DNA of 64,000 nucleotides from Herbaspirillum autotrophicum (lineage in GTDB: Bacteria; Pseudomonadota; Gammaproteobacteria; Burkholderiales; Burkholderiaceae_D): NCBI RefSeq assembly GCF_001189915.1, contig NZ_LFLS01000013.1, positions 1 through 64,000 on the forward strand, written 5' to 3'. A program made the translations under genes and the position numbers. The stretch's first letter is position 1. Every line of letters starts with the position of its first letter. Shown here one piece after another: positions 1 to 8,698 of this stretch. Under the pieces are notes generated by a model, which was given only the letters and a program-made list of their open reading frames with translations, was not told where the DNA came from and did no database searches.

Positions 1-641
1 AATACCGCGACTGCCAGCGAAGCAGTACAACCATTGATCAGGGCCGAGGCATCCTTGGCCTTGAGATCGAATTTCACTTCACCGACACCGGCCTTGAGGA
101 TCGCCTGCGGCGCCGACATGCGCTGGCCCTGATACATCACTTCGGCTTCATCGAAACCGGCAATCGCCGCCGCCAGATACGCCAGCGGCGCCAGATCGCC
201 GGAAGCGCCGACCGATCCCTTTTGCGGCATGATCGGATGAATCCCGGCGTTCAGGAACGCCAGCAAACGGTCCACCACTTCCACCCGTGGCGCCGAGTAA
301 TTGCTGGCGAAGGCATTGGCGCGCAACAGCATGGTGGCGCGGCTGACTTCTTCCGAAAACGGTTCCCCGATACCGGCGCTGTGGGCCTTGATCATCTGGG
401 TCTGGAACAGTGCGATATGTTCGACCTTGATGCGGGTGTCCTTGAGCAAGCCGACGCCGGTGTTGAAGCTGTACATCATCGGTGCTTCGTCGTGCATCCA
501 GGTCGATTCGATATAGTCGCGGCTTTGCTTCAATGCCGCGCGCGACGATTCTGCCAGCGCCACTTTGTGATGCGGCGCGCGCGCCACGCTCAAGACTTGC
601 TGGGCGTTCAAATTGAAACCGTCGATAGTGATGGTGCTCAT
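1..641 (-). CDS. Aromatic amino acid lyase (HAL/PAL family), N-terminal part
   Basis: The first 213 codons of an MIO-dependent ammonia-lyase; the 3' end lies beyond the left edge. The family removes ammonia from histidine, phenylalanine or tyrosine without a redox cofactor. The Ala-Ser-Gly triad that cyclises into the MIO group is at residues 146-148 inside GSVGASGDLAPL. A Tyr-x-x-Asn-Thr-Gly-x-Gly segment (residues 57-64) matches the conserved substrate-side tyrosine loop. The start ATG at 641 is preceded by AAGGA at good spacing. It lies 156 bp downstream of puuD on the same strand, so co-transcription is possible. Histidine ammonia-lyase is the commonest member, but the fragment does not allow the substrate to be decided. 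Confidence 0.88.
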   Translation of the reverse strand, partial: MSTITIDGFNLNAQQVLSVARAPHHKVALAESSRAALKQSRDYIESTWMHDEAPMMYSFNTGVGLLKDTRIKVEHIALFQTQMIKAHSAGIGEPFSEEVSRATMLLRANAFASNYSAPRVEVVDRLLAFLNAGIHPIMPQKGSVGASGDLAPLAYLAAAIAGFDEAEVMYQGQRMSAPQAILKAGVGEVKFDLKAKDASALINGCTASLAVAV

Positions 642-797
642 TGCTGATCCTTGTGTTCTGATGGGCGCGGAAATGTCATCCGCGGAGGACGTGAATCCCG
701 GTGCACTTGCTGCATGCACGGGCGCAAGCCATGTGTAGTTTGGCCGGCGAAGCCAGTCCTGACTTCGCCTCCGGCCGGGCACCTGCAGGAGTGCTGC

Positions 798-2072
798 TTA
801 CTTGGCACCGCCTTCGAACCAGGCGCCGATCAGGGCCCGTTCTTCATCGGTCATGTGGGTCATGTTGCCCAACGGCATATCCTTGGTCTGAACTGCGCGC
901 TGATAGACCTTGGCGGCGTGCTGGCGAATCAGATCCGGCGTCTGCAACATCATGCCGCTCGGCGCCGTGGCAAAGCCCGGCTGTGTCGGCTGCGCTGCAT
1001 GGCAACTGACACAGCGTTGGGTAATCACGGTTTGCACCCGTTCGAATTCACTCGGTCCGGCTGCCACTGCTGCGGCCGGCGCAGCACCTGCTGCCGTATC
1101 TGTCACTGCCGGAGTTGCAGAAGCAGCAGCCACTGCCGGCTTCGGTGCCGGCCGTGGTGCAATCGCAATCGCTACTGCCAGCAACAGTGCCACGCCGGCA
1201 ATCGGATAACCGATCGACACCTTGCCGGCATGCCGCAGATTGAAGAAGTGACGGATCAACACACCGGCAGCCATGATCGCGGCCAGCACCAGCCAGCTGT
1301 AGGCATGGGTGTAAGTCATCGCGTAGTGGTTGCTGATCATGATGAACAGCACCGGCAGCGTGAAGTAGTTGTTGTGCACGCTGCGTTGCTTGCCGCGCTT
1401 GCCGTAGATCGGATCCGGCGACTTGCCGACCTTCATCGCTTCCACCAGCTTGCGTTGTCCCGGAATGATCACCATCAGTACGTTGCCGACCATGATGGTA
1501 CCGATCATGGCGCCGACGTGAATGTAAGCAGCACGACCGCTCAACAGATGGGTCAGCACATAAGCCGCGCCGACGATGAACAGGAACATGATGATGCCGA
1601 GCAAACCGTCGCGCTTGCCCAGCGGCGAACGGCACAGCACATCATAGACCGTCCAGCCCACCACCAATGTGCCGAGGCCGGTGCCGATGGCCTGCCACGA
1701 CGACAAATCAGCCACCGACTTGTCGATCATCATGGCCGAGGCGTTGAAGTAATAGACGATGAACAGCATGGCGAAGCCGCTGAGCCAGGTGGCGTAGGCT
1801 TCCCATTTGAACCAGTGCAATTCTTCCGGCAGCTCTTGCGGCGCGACCAGATATTTTTGCGGATTATAAAAACCGCCGCCGTGCACCGCCCACAATTCTC
1901 CGGAAACGCCCTTCTTGGCCAGGTCGCTGCCCGGCTTCGGCGGCCGGATCGAATTGTCGAGCCAGACGAAATAAAACGAGGCGCCGATCCACGCAATGCC
2001 GGTAATCAGATGCAACCAGCGCACCAGCAGATTGAGCCACTCGACGCCATATGATACGAATAATGCTTCCAT
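798..2072 (-). CDS. puuD: Urate hydroxylase PuuD (membrane urate oxidase with cytochrome c domain)
   Basis: A 424-residue protein with a large N-terminal integral membrane domain (about eight hydrophobic segments, starting near residue 10) and a C-terminal cytochrome c domain. The haem-binding CVSCH lies at residues 354-358, and Met residues in MPLGNMTHM are candidate axial ligands. An Ala/Pro-rich linker joins the two domains. This architecture is that of PuuD, which oxidises urate to 5-hydroxyisourate and passes electrons to the respiratory chain rather than to oxygen. The ATG at 2072 was chosen over an upstream in-frame ATG because GGGGA precedes it and the protein then begins at the first hydrophobic segment. 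It is divergent from a LysR gene and opposite a urate-type permease, which fits urate catabolism. Confidence 0.9.
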   Translation of the reverse strand: MEALFVSYGVEWLNLLVRWLHLITGIAWIGASFYFVWLDNSIRPPKPGSDLAKKGVSGELWAVHGGGFYNPQKYLVAPQELPEELHWFKWEAYATWLSGFAMLFIVYYFNASAMMIDKSVADLSSWQAIGTGLGTLVVGWTVYDVLCRSPLGKRDGLLGIIMFLFIVGAAYVLTHLLSGRAAYIHVGAMIGTIMVGNVLMVIIPGQRKLVEAMKVGKSPDPIYGKRGKQRSVHNNYFTLPVLFIMISNHYAMTYTHAYSWLVLAAIMAAGVLIRHFFNLRHAGKVSIGYPIAGVALLLAVAIAIAPRPAPKPAVAAASATPAVTDTAAGAAPAAAVAAGPSEFERVQTVITQRCVSCHAAQPTQPGFATAPSGMMLQTPDLIRQHAAKVYQRAVQTKDMPLGNMTHMTDEERALIGAWFEGGAK

Positions 2073-2508
2073 GTCTTCCCCACGTTTGATTCTCATCCGC
2101 CACTGCGCGCTCTGCAAATGAGCAGGGCCCGGAACGCATTTCCGGATGCGTTTCAGATCCCGAATTGGTCGTATCTGCCATTAGCAAGACTTGCGCCAGC
2201 GTCAGGCGCTGCTTCTGGTCCTGCCGCCCGGACATGCCGCTGCGACCGTAATATCCATACATGATTCCGGTCTGCCGCAGCAACTGCCGCCGTACCGGAA
2301 ACCATTTCCTCCTGTGATCTCACCCGGCATCTTTTGCTTTATTGCCGGATGACGAAACGATAACCGTCCAGCCCTCGCAAAACATTGCATTTGGCTTATA
2401 TTTGACATATCCAAACCGATATACAACAATGCATCCGGAATGTGCGAGGCTTCGCTACCTATACTAATAACGAAGCCTGCCATGCCACTACCTATCCGGA
2501 GACAACTG
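2073..2508. promoter_or_regulatory. Divergent intergenic region between puuD and LysR gene, with candidate promoter and dyad
   Basis: This 436-bp gap contains no convincing gene. A candidate forward promoter for the LysR gene is TTGACA at 2402-2407, a 17-bp spacer and AACAAT at 2425-2430 (four of six matches to the -10 consensus). A dyad, ATATC-N6-GATAT, lies inside that spacer at 2407-2422. LysR proteins commonly bind such dyads upstream of divergent targets, so it is a reasonable operator candidate. No clear reverse promoter for puuD was found. Confidence 0.4.
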
Positions 2509-3444
2509 ATGTCCAGGCTGCCAGACCATCTCGATATTCATCTGATACGCATTCTTTACTTGCTGTTATGTGAAAAAAACGTGTCCCGCGTGGCACTTAA
2601 ACTGAACCAGCCGCAGCCGTCGATTTCGGCTTCATTGCGCAAATTGCGCGAACTGACCGGCGATCCGCTGCTGGTGCGCGGCGCGCGCGGCATGGTGCCG
2701 ACCCAGCACGGCGAGAGCCTGCTCAAACCGGCCAAGCGCATTCTGGATGAAACCGAACGGTTGTTTGTTCCCAAAACCGCCTTCGTGCCGCAGGAAGAAG
2801 CCCGCACCTTCCATATTGCCGCGCCGGACTACATGAATACGCCGTTTTTCACGGAAATGATCGGCCGCCTGCGGCGCGAGTCGCCGAAAAGCCACATCGT
2901 GATTCATGCGCTGGGACCGGAAACCGATTATGTGCGCTTGCTGTCGGATGGCGAACTCGATCTGGTGATCGCCAACTGGGATGAACCGCCGGCGCATTTG
3001 CACCTGTCCAAACTGTTCGATGACCCGATTGTCTGCCTGATGCGCTCCGACTGCGCCTATGCCCGCCGCACCGGCCGCGACGACATGAGCATCGAAGATT
3101 ACCTGAGCCTGCCGCATGCGGCGCCGTCGCAAATCTTGCCGGGTTATCACGGCACCATCGATTCCTTCCTGGAAAAACAGAATCTGCATCGCAATGTCGT
3201 GGTCGAATCGGCACATTTCCGCATGCTGCCTTATATGGTGGCGCAAACCGACCTGGTGCTGACGGCCGGCCAGCAATTCGCCAGCTTTTACGAGAAGACG
3301 CTGGCACTCAAAAGCTATACCGTGCCGATCAAGTTTCCACCCTTGCGTTTTTACCAGTTATGGCATGAGCGCGTGCATCAGGCCACCGAGCATAAATGGT
3401 TGCGGGCACAAGTCAGCGCTGCGGCCAAAACCCTTTCAAATTAA
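2509..3444 (+). CDS. LysR-family transcriptional regulator
   Basis: A 311-residue LysR-type regulator. The winged helix-turn-helix occupies roughly residues 10-68 (NVSRVALKLNQPQPSISASL is the recognition region) and is followed by a periplasmic-binding-like effector domain. The start at 2509 is preceded by CCGGAGA at suitable spacing; two upstream in-frame ATGs lack this and would extend the protein beyond usual family length. It is divergent from puuD and directly upstream of the NCS2 permease and uraD-allC genes, so it probably controls urate catabolism in response to a purine intermediate. The ligand cannot be read from the sequence. The product lacks features that would identify a named subfamily. 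Confidence 0.88.
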   Translation: MSRLPDHLDIHLIRILYLLLCEKNVSRVALKLNQPQPSISASLRKLRELTGDPLLVRGARGMVPTQHGESLLKPAKRILDETERLFVPKTAFVPQEEARTFHIAAPDYMNTPFFTEMIGRLRRESPKSHIVIHALGPETDYVRLLSDGELDLVIANWDEPPAHLHLSKLFDDPIVCLMRSDCAYARRTGRDDMSIEDYLSLPHAAPSQILPGYHGTIDSFLEKQNLHRNVVVESAHFRMLPYMVAQTDLVLTAGQQFASFYEKTLALKSYTVPIKFPPLRFYQLWHERVHQATEHKWLRAQVSAAAKTLSN

Positions 3445-3713
3445 GCATTTACTTCTCCGGGTACACCTCAGGCATATATCTGAACATCGAAATCCACTAT
3501 TCGCCGGCTTATATATTGGGCAGTCCGATTTACTTTAGTATCGGCTCACCAACCTGCATTCAGGAGCGATCCCGAAGCAAGGTAAAACAAGACTTATGCA
3601 AAACTGTTGCGGTCAGGCACCACGGCCAGAGACAGTATGCTGCGTACGGCGAGAAGGCATAACAACGCTGGCACAGTTTTGCGGGGTCAACTATAAAAAC
3701 CCAGGAGACAGCC

Positions 3714-5111
3714 ATGGAAACCAACACCAGCCATCCGGTGGATGAAAGATTACCCGTAGTCAAACTCGCCGCCCTCGGCATGCAGCACGTACTGGTGATG
3801 TATGCCGGCGCCATCGCCGTGCCGCTGATCATCGGCGGTGCCTTGAATTTGCCGAAATCCGAAATCGCTTACCTGATCAGCGCCGATCTGTTCTGCTGCG
3901 GTCTGGTCACCATCATCCAGAGTCTCGGCATCTGGAAATTCGGCATCCGCATGCCAGTCATGATGGGCGTCACCTTTGCTGCGGTGGGACCGATGGTGGC
4001 GATGGCCAACAACCCCGGCCTCAGCATCTTGCACATCTATGGGGCGGTGATCGTGTCCGGGATATTCTGTATTCTGGCGTCGCCCTATATGAGCCGGCTC
4101 ATGCGCTACTTTCCGCCGGTCGTCACCGGCACCGTGATTACCGTCATCGGCGTCTCGCTGATGGGAGTCGGCATCAACTGGGCCGCCGGTGGCCAACCCA
4201 TCATCGGCAAACTGGTCGACGGCGTGTTCGTCAAGATTCCCAATCCCGATTACGGTTCGCCGCTGAGCCTGGGCATCGCTGCCATCGTGTTGATATCGAT
4301 CCTGCTGATCACCAAATACATGAAAGGCTTCATCGCCAACATTTCGGTCCTGATGGGCATGGTGGTCGGCTTCATCATTGCGCTGACGCTCGGCAAGATC
4401 AGCTTCGACGGTCTCGGCAATGCCGACTGGTTCGCCATGATCAAACCGTTTCATTACGGCTGGCCGCAATTCGATGCCGGTTCCATCATCAGCATGTGCC
4501 TGGTAATGATCGTGACCATGATCGAATCGACCGGCATGTTCATGGCGCTGGGTGAAATCGTCGGCAAGAAGGTGGATGACAAGGCGCTCGCCAGCGGACT
4601 CCGGGTCGATGGCCTGGGGACCGTGATCGGCGGCATATTCAACACCTTCCCTTACACTTCGTTTTCGCAAAACGTCGGTCTGGTCGGGGTCACCGGCATC
4701 CGCAGCCGGTATGTCTGCATCGCCGCCGGCGTGATTCTGATCGGCTTCGGATTATTCCCCAAAATGGCGCACGTGGCCGCCTCCATCCCTCAATTCGTGC
4801 TCGGCGGTGCCGGTATCGTGATGTTCGGCATGGTCGCTGCAACCGGCATCAAGATTCTGGCCAAGGTGGATTTTCAACACAACCGCAATAATCTGTTCAT
4901 CGTCGCCGTCAGTATCGGCGTCGGCATGATCCCGATTGTCGCCCCGACCTTTTTCGAAAAAATGCCAGGCTTCCTCTCGACCATTTTCCATAGTGGCATA
5001 TTGCTTGCATCTACCATGGCCGTCATACTCAATCTGTTCTTCAATGGCCGTGGCGATGTGCGTGATGTCGATGCCTATGCGATGGCAGCGGCACAAAGCT
5101 CGGATCATTGA
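3714..5111 (+). CDS. NCS2-family uracil/xanthine/urate-type permease
   Basis: A 465-residue integral membrane transporter of the nucleobase:cation symporter-2 family, with about 12-14 hydrophobic segments. The NCS2 signature is present as QNVGLVGVTGIRSR around residue 320, and the glutamate/asparagine-containing segment MIESTGMFMALGE precedes it. Family members import xanthine, uric acid or uracil with a proton. The start ATG at 3714 has a strong AGGAGA ribosome site. Its place between puuD and uraD-allC makes urate or xanthine the likely substrate, but substrate choice in NCS2 depends on few residues and is inferred here from context. The 269 bp upstream holds no recognisable gene. Confidence 0.9.
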   Translation: METNTSHPVDERLPVVKLAALGMQHVLVMYAGAIAVPLIIGGALNLPKSEIAYLISADLFCCGLVTIIQSLGIWKFGIRMPVMMGVTFAAVGPMVAMANNPGLSILHIYGAVIVSGIFCILASPYMSRLMRYFPPVVTGTVITVIGVSLMGVGINWAAGGQPIIGKLVDGVFVKIPNPDYGSPLSLGIAAIVLISILLITKYMKGFIANISVLMGMVVGFIIALTLGKISFDGLGNADWFAMIKPFHYGWPQFDAGSIISMCLVMIVTMIESTGMFMALGEIVGKKVDDKALASGLRVDGLGTVIGGIFNTFPYTSFSQNVGLVGVTGIRSRYVCIAAGVILIGFGLFPKMAHVAASIPQFVLGGAGIVMFGMVAATGIKILAKVDFQHNRNNLFIVAVSIGVGMIPIVAPTFFEKMPGFLSTIFHSGILLASTMAVILNLFFNGRGDVRDVDAYAMAAAQSSDH

Positions 5112-5209
5112 ACGCAGGCAATCAGCTTCAAGTACAGCGGGTTCCGCCCGCTTCAGCATTCAAGACCAGGATTGGCCAGGCGGAACCTGCCAGTCTGCAC
5201 ATAACGTAC

Positions 5210-6979
5210 ATGAAACACATGACGACTCTGGAACAACTCAATCACTGCGACATCGCCACCTTCGTCGCTACCCTGCACGGCATCTATGAACATTCGCCAT
5301 GGATTCCGGAACGGGCGGCAGCCCAGCGTCCGCTGCGCAACATCACTGCCCTCAAGCAAGCCTTGCACGAAGTGGTCGCCGGAGCCAGCCGCGAAGAACA
5401 GCTGGGCCTGATCCGCGCCCACCCCGAGCTGGCGGGCAAAGCAGCGATTGCCGGTGAATTGACGGCCGAGTCGACCGGCGAACAAGCCAAGGCCGGTCTC
5501 CATCTGTGCACACCGGAAGAATTCGCCACGCTGCAAAAGCTCAACAGCGACTACAACGCCAAATTCGGCTTCCCGTTCATCGTCGCCGTCAAGGGACCGA
5601 CCGGCAAGGGCCTGACACGCCAAGCCATCATCGCCACCTTCAGTCGCCGCCTGCGCAACCAGCCGGTCGACGAATTGCATGAAGCATTGCGCCAGATCGG
5701 TCGCATTGCCGAGATGCGACTCAATGATCTGCTCGGCCATGTACCGGCCATCGGCAATACCGTGATGGCCTGGGCCGAAGAAATCGGCGGCTGGAGCGAA
5801 GATGAAGATGCGCTTACCTGCACCTACATGACGCTGACCCACCGTCGCACTGCCGACCAACTGGCGCACTGGATGCGCGAAGCCGGCATGCATGTGCACA
5901 TTGATGCCGTCGGCAATGTGGTCGGCCGTTACCTGAGCACCGACCCGGCCGCCAAGACGCTGATCACCGGTTCCCACTACGACACGGTACGCAATGGCGG
6001 CAAATACGATGGCCGCGAAGGCATCCTGCTGCCCATCGCCATCGTCAGGCATTTGCATGAACGCGGCGAAACCTTGCCGTTTCATTTTGAAATCATCGGT
6101 TTTTCGGAAGAAGAAGGCGTGCGTTTCAAAAGCACCTTCCTCGGCAGCAACGCCGTCACCGGTCAGTTCGACATGGCCCTGCTCGACATCACCGACCGCG
6201 ACGGCATCAGCATGCGCGAAGTGATCACGCAAGCCGGCCATGACGTCAGTACCATTCCGCAGATTGCACGCGACCCGGCCGACGTGCTCGGCTATGTCGA
6301 AGTGCATATCGAACAAGGGCCGGTATTGCTGCAACACGATTTGCCGGTCGGCATCGTCACTTCGATTGCCGGCAGCTCGCGCTATCTGGTCGAACTGCGC
6401 GGCGTCGCCAGCCATGCCGGCACCACGCCGATGGCCATGCGCAAGGATGCGGCGGCGGCGGCGGCTGAAATCGTGTTGTATGTGGAACAGCGCTGCGCAC
6501 AAGATCAGCAAGCCTCGCTGGTCGGCACCGTCGGCCAGTTGCAGGTGCCGAACGGCTCAACCAACGTGATTCCCGGGCGCTGCATGTTGTCGCTCGATAT
6601 CCGCGCCGCCGTCGACAGCGTGCGCGATGCCGCCGCCAGCGATGTATTGCAGCAGATCGCCGCCATCTGCGCGCGCCGCAATATCGAATGCAAAGTGGAA
6701 CAAACAGTCTCCGCGGCGGCCGCCCCGTGCGCGCCGTGGCTGATGCAGCAATTGTCGGCTGCCACCGAACGTGCCGGCGTGCGTCCGTTCCAGCTGGCCT
6801 CGGGCGCCGGCCATGATGCCATGGCGATTGCCCGCATGACGGACGTGGCCATGCTGTTCACGCGTTGCGGCAACGGCGGTATCAGTCACAATCCGCTGGA
6901 AACCATGACTGCTGACGATGCCGAAGTATCGGGCCAGATCTTGCTGGATTTCCTGCGCAGTTTCAAAGCAAAAGCCTGA
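5210..6979 (+). CDS. Fused OHCU decarboxylase (UraD) - allantoate amidohydrolase (AllC)
   Basis: One 589-residue reading frame carries two enzymes of urate breakdown. Residues about 8-170 are OHCU decarboxylase, which makes S-allantoin from the hydroxylated urate product; the conserved His is at residue 71 (HPELAGK) and a PFIVAVKG block follows. Residues about 180-589 are an M20-type Zn amidohydrolase of the allantoate amidohydrolase/carbamoylase group, with metal-ligand motifs GSHYDT (His256), KYDG (Asp267), SEEEG (residues 299-303) and VHIEQGP (His366). The linker contains no stop or frameshift. The start is uncertain: ATGs at 5210 and 5219 both lack a good ribosome site, and a TTG at 5108 overlaps the permease stop. 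The two activities are not consecutive, because allantoinase acts between them. Confidence 0.87.
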   Translation: MKHMTTLEQLNHCDIATFVATLHGIYEHSPWIPERAAAQRPLRNITALKQALHEVVAGASREEQLGLIRAHPELAGKAAIAGELTAESTGEQAKAGLHLCTPEEFATLQKLNSDYNAKFGFPFIVAVKGPTGKGLTRQAIIATFSRRLRNQPVDELHEALRQIGRIAEMRLNDLLGHVPAIGNTVMAWAEEIGGWSEDEDALTCTYMTLTHRRTADQLAHWMREAGMHVHIDAVGNVVGRYLSTDPAAKTLITGSHYDTVRNGGKYDGREGILLPIAIVRHLHERGETLPFHFEIIGFSEEEGVRFKSTFLGSNAVTGQFDMALLDITDRDGISMREVITQAGHDVSTIPQIARDPADVLGYVEVHIEQGPVLLQHDLPVGIVTSIAGSSRYLVELRGVASHAGTTPMAMRKDAAAAAAEIVLYVEQRCAQDQQASLVGTVGQLQVPNGSTNVIPGRCMLSLDIRAAVDSVRDAAASDVLQQIAAICARRNIECKVEQTVSAAAAPCAPWLMQQLSAATERAGVRPFQLASGAGHDAMAIARMTDVAMLFTRCGNGGISHNPLETMTADDAEVSGQILLDFLRSFKAKA

Positions 6980-7023
6980 GCACAGCAGCACCCTGCAACA
7001 CCAAGGTTAATCGTCCTGTCTGG

Positions 7024-7099
7024 CCATGCCCCGTCTGCGGGCATGGTTTGCGATCACCCTTTTTGGGTTACCGTTTTTTGGCGATACAAAAACGGTAAC
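7024..7099. repeat. Two adjacent hairpins downstream of uraD-allC
   Basis: The first hairpin pairs CCATGCCC (7024-7031) with GGGCATGG (7039-7046) and is followed by only three T residues, so it is at best a weak terminator. The second pairs GTTACCGTTTTT (7067-7078) with AAAAACGGTAAC (7088-7099), a perfect 12-bp stem with a 9-nt loop. Both precede the 8-oxoguanine deaminase gene, so they could terminate uraD-allC transcription or act as a leader structure or operator. Confidence 0.6.
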
Positions 7100-7182
7100 T
7101 GGCAACCGGTCCACCACCGGGAATGTCGCGGCACTGTCGAATCACGGTCGCCGTCCAAATAGTGTCATTGAACAGGCATACC

Positions 7183-8544
7183 ATGTCCAAAACTCTTTTA
7201 ATCAAGAACGCAACGGTGCTGGTCACCATGAATGCGCAGCGCGAAGAAATCGCCGGTGGCGCGGTCTTCATCCGTGACAACGTGATCGAACAGGTCGGCC
7301 CCGGCGCCAGCTTGCCGCAGACTGCCGATGAGGTGATCGACGCCCGTCATCACGTGGTGCTGCCGGGATTGATCAATACCCATCATCACATGTACCAAAG
7401 CCTGACGCGCGCAGTGCCGGCGGCGCAGAATGGTGAACTGTTCAACTGGCTCACCAATCTGTATCCGATCTGGGCCAACCTGACGCCGGAAATGATCCGG
7501 GTCTCGACGCAAACGGCAATGACGGAACTGATGTTGTCCGGCTGCACTACCAGCAGCGATCATTTGTATATTTACCCCAACGGTTGCCGTCTCGACGACA
7601 GCCTGGAAGCGGCACAGCAGATCGGCATGCGCTTTCATGCCGCGCGCGGTTCGATGAGTGTCGGCCAATCCAAAGGCGGCTTGCCGCCGGATCGCGTGGT
7701 GGAACAGGAAGCCGATATCTTGCGCGACACCCAGCGCCTGATCGAGACGTACCACGACGCCAGCCGCCATGCCATGCAGCGCATCGTGGTCGCGCCCTGC
7801 TCACCGTTTTCAGTGTCGCGCGATTTGATGCGCGAATCGGCGACGATGGCGCGCAACTTCGGCGTTTCACTGCATACCCATCTGGCAGAAAACGTCAGCG
7901 ACATTGCCTACAGCCGCGAAAAATTCAATATGACGCCGGCCGAATATGCCGAAGATTGCGGCTGGGTCGGCCACGATGTCTGGCATGCGCACTGCGTGCA
8001 ACTGGACGAACCCGGGATCCATCTGTTTGCGCGCACCGGCACCGGCATCGCGCACTGTCCCTGTTCCAACATGCGGCTGGCATCCGGCATCGCACCGGTA
8101 CGCAAGATGATTGATGCCGGCGTGGCGGTCGGCCTTGGTGTCGATGGCTGTGCCTCCAACGATTCCGGCCACATGATGGGTGAAGTGCGGCAAGCCATGC
8201 TGTTGCAGCGGGTCGGCTTCGGACCGGACGCCATGACCGCGCGGCAGGCGCTGGAAATCGCCACGCTCGGCGGTGCCAGGGTCTTGAATCGCGATGATAT
8301 CGGCGCCATCAAACCCGGCATGTCGGCCGACATCGTGATGTTCGACCTGCGCCAGACCGGTTTCGCCGGCGCCCTGCATGATCCGGTTGCGGCACTGGTG
8401 TTCTGCACCCCGCCCAATGTCGCCTGCAGCATCATCAATGGCCGCGTGGTAGTGCGCGACGGTCAATGCACCACCATTGAACTGGGTCAAGTACTGGAAC
8501 GCCACAACGCGCTGGCGCTGGCACTGGCCGAAGCCGCGCGCTGA
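7183..8544 (+). CDS. 8-oxoguanine deaminase
   Basis: A 453-residue amidohydrolase-superfamily deaminase. The metal site motifs are visible: NTHHHMYQ near residue 65, THLAEN near 230, HAHCVQLDE near 265 and GLGVDGCASNDSG near 320. The long LFNWLTNLYPIWANLTPEM stretch and the TSSDHLY block are typical of the bacterial 8-oxoguanine deaminase branch rather than of classical guanine deaminase. The reaction converts 8-oxoguanine to urate, which feeds directly into PuuD. A separate guanine deaminase gene lies at 26931. The ATG at 7183 gives the usual family N-terminus; the upstream extension is not conserved-looking. Atrazine-chlorohydrolase-like relatives are the main alternative. Confidence 0.85.
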   Translation: MSKTLLIKNATVLVTMNAQREEIAGGAVFIRDNVIEQVGPGASLPQTADEVIDARHHVVLPGLINTHHHMYQSLTRAVPAAQNGELFNWLTNLYPIWANLTPEMIRVSTQTAMTELMLSGCTTSSDHLYIYPNGCRLDDSLEAAQQIGMRFHAARGSMSVGQSKGGLPPDRVVEQEADILRDTQRLIETYHDASRHAMQRIVVAPCSPFSVSRDLMRESATMARNFGVSLHTHLAENVSDIAYSREKFNMTPAEYAEDCGWVGHDVWHAHCVQLDEPGIHLFARTGTGIAHCPCSNMRLASGIAPVRKMIDAGVAVGLGVDGCASNDSGHMMGEVRQAMLLQRVGFGPDAMTARQALEIATLGGARVLNRDDIGAIKPGMSADIVMFDLRQTGFAGALHDPVAALVFCTPPNVACSIINGRVVVRDGQCTTIELGQVLERHNALALALAEAAR

Positions 8545-8698
8545 ACTGCGGTGGTATCAGTCCGGGGCAATGCCATCGCATTTCCCCGGTATCGGAACAA
8601 TGCCGGAACGTCACAACGCCGCCGGTACAAGTCTTGGGTCATCGTCTGATTTGCCCGGCAGCGCTTGCTGCCTTCCGTCATCGCACAGAGGTACCGCC

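Noticed and set aside
651..2054. Long plus-strand open frame opposite puuD
   Set aside because: It is the antisense of a clear membrane-cytochrome gene; its product is low-complexity His/Arg/Gln-rich with no family motif.
3678..3692. Possible sigma-54 promoter (TGGCAC then TTGC) before the NCS2 permease gene
   Set aside because: The GG to GC distance is one base shorter than the strict sigma-54 spacing, so it was not called.
3750..4670. Long minus-strand open frame inside the NCS2 permease gene
   Set aside because: Low-complexity His/Asp-rich product, no ribosome site, fully antisense to a conserved transporter.
5153..6511. 452-codon minus-strand frame opposite uraD-allC
   Set aside because: It is the shadow of a conserved gene with high GC; no recognisable motif or start site.
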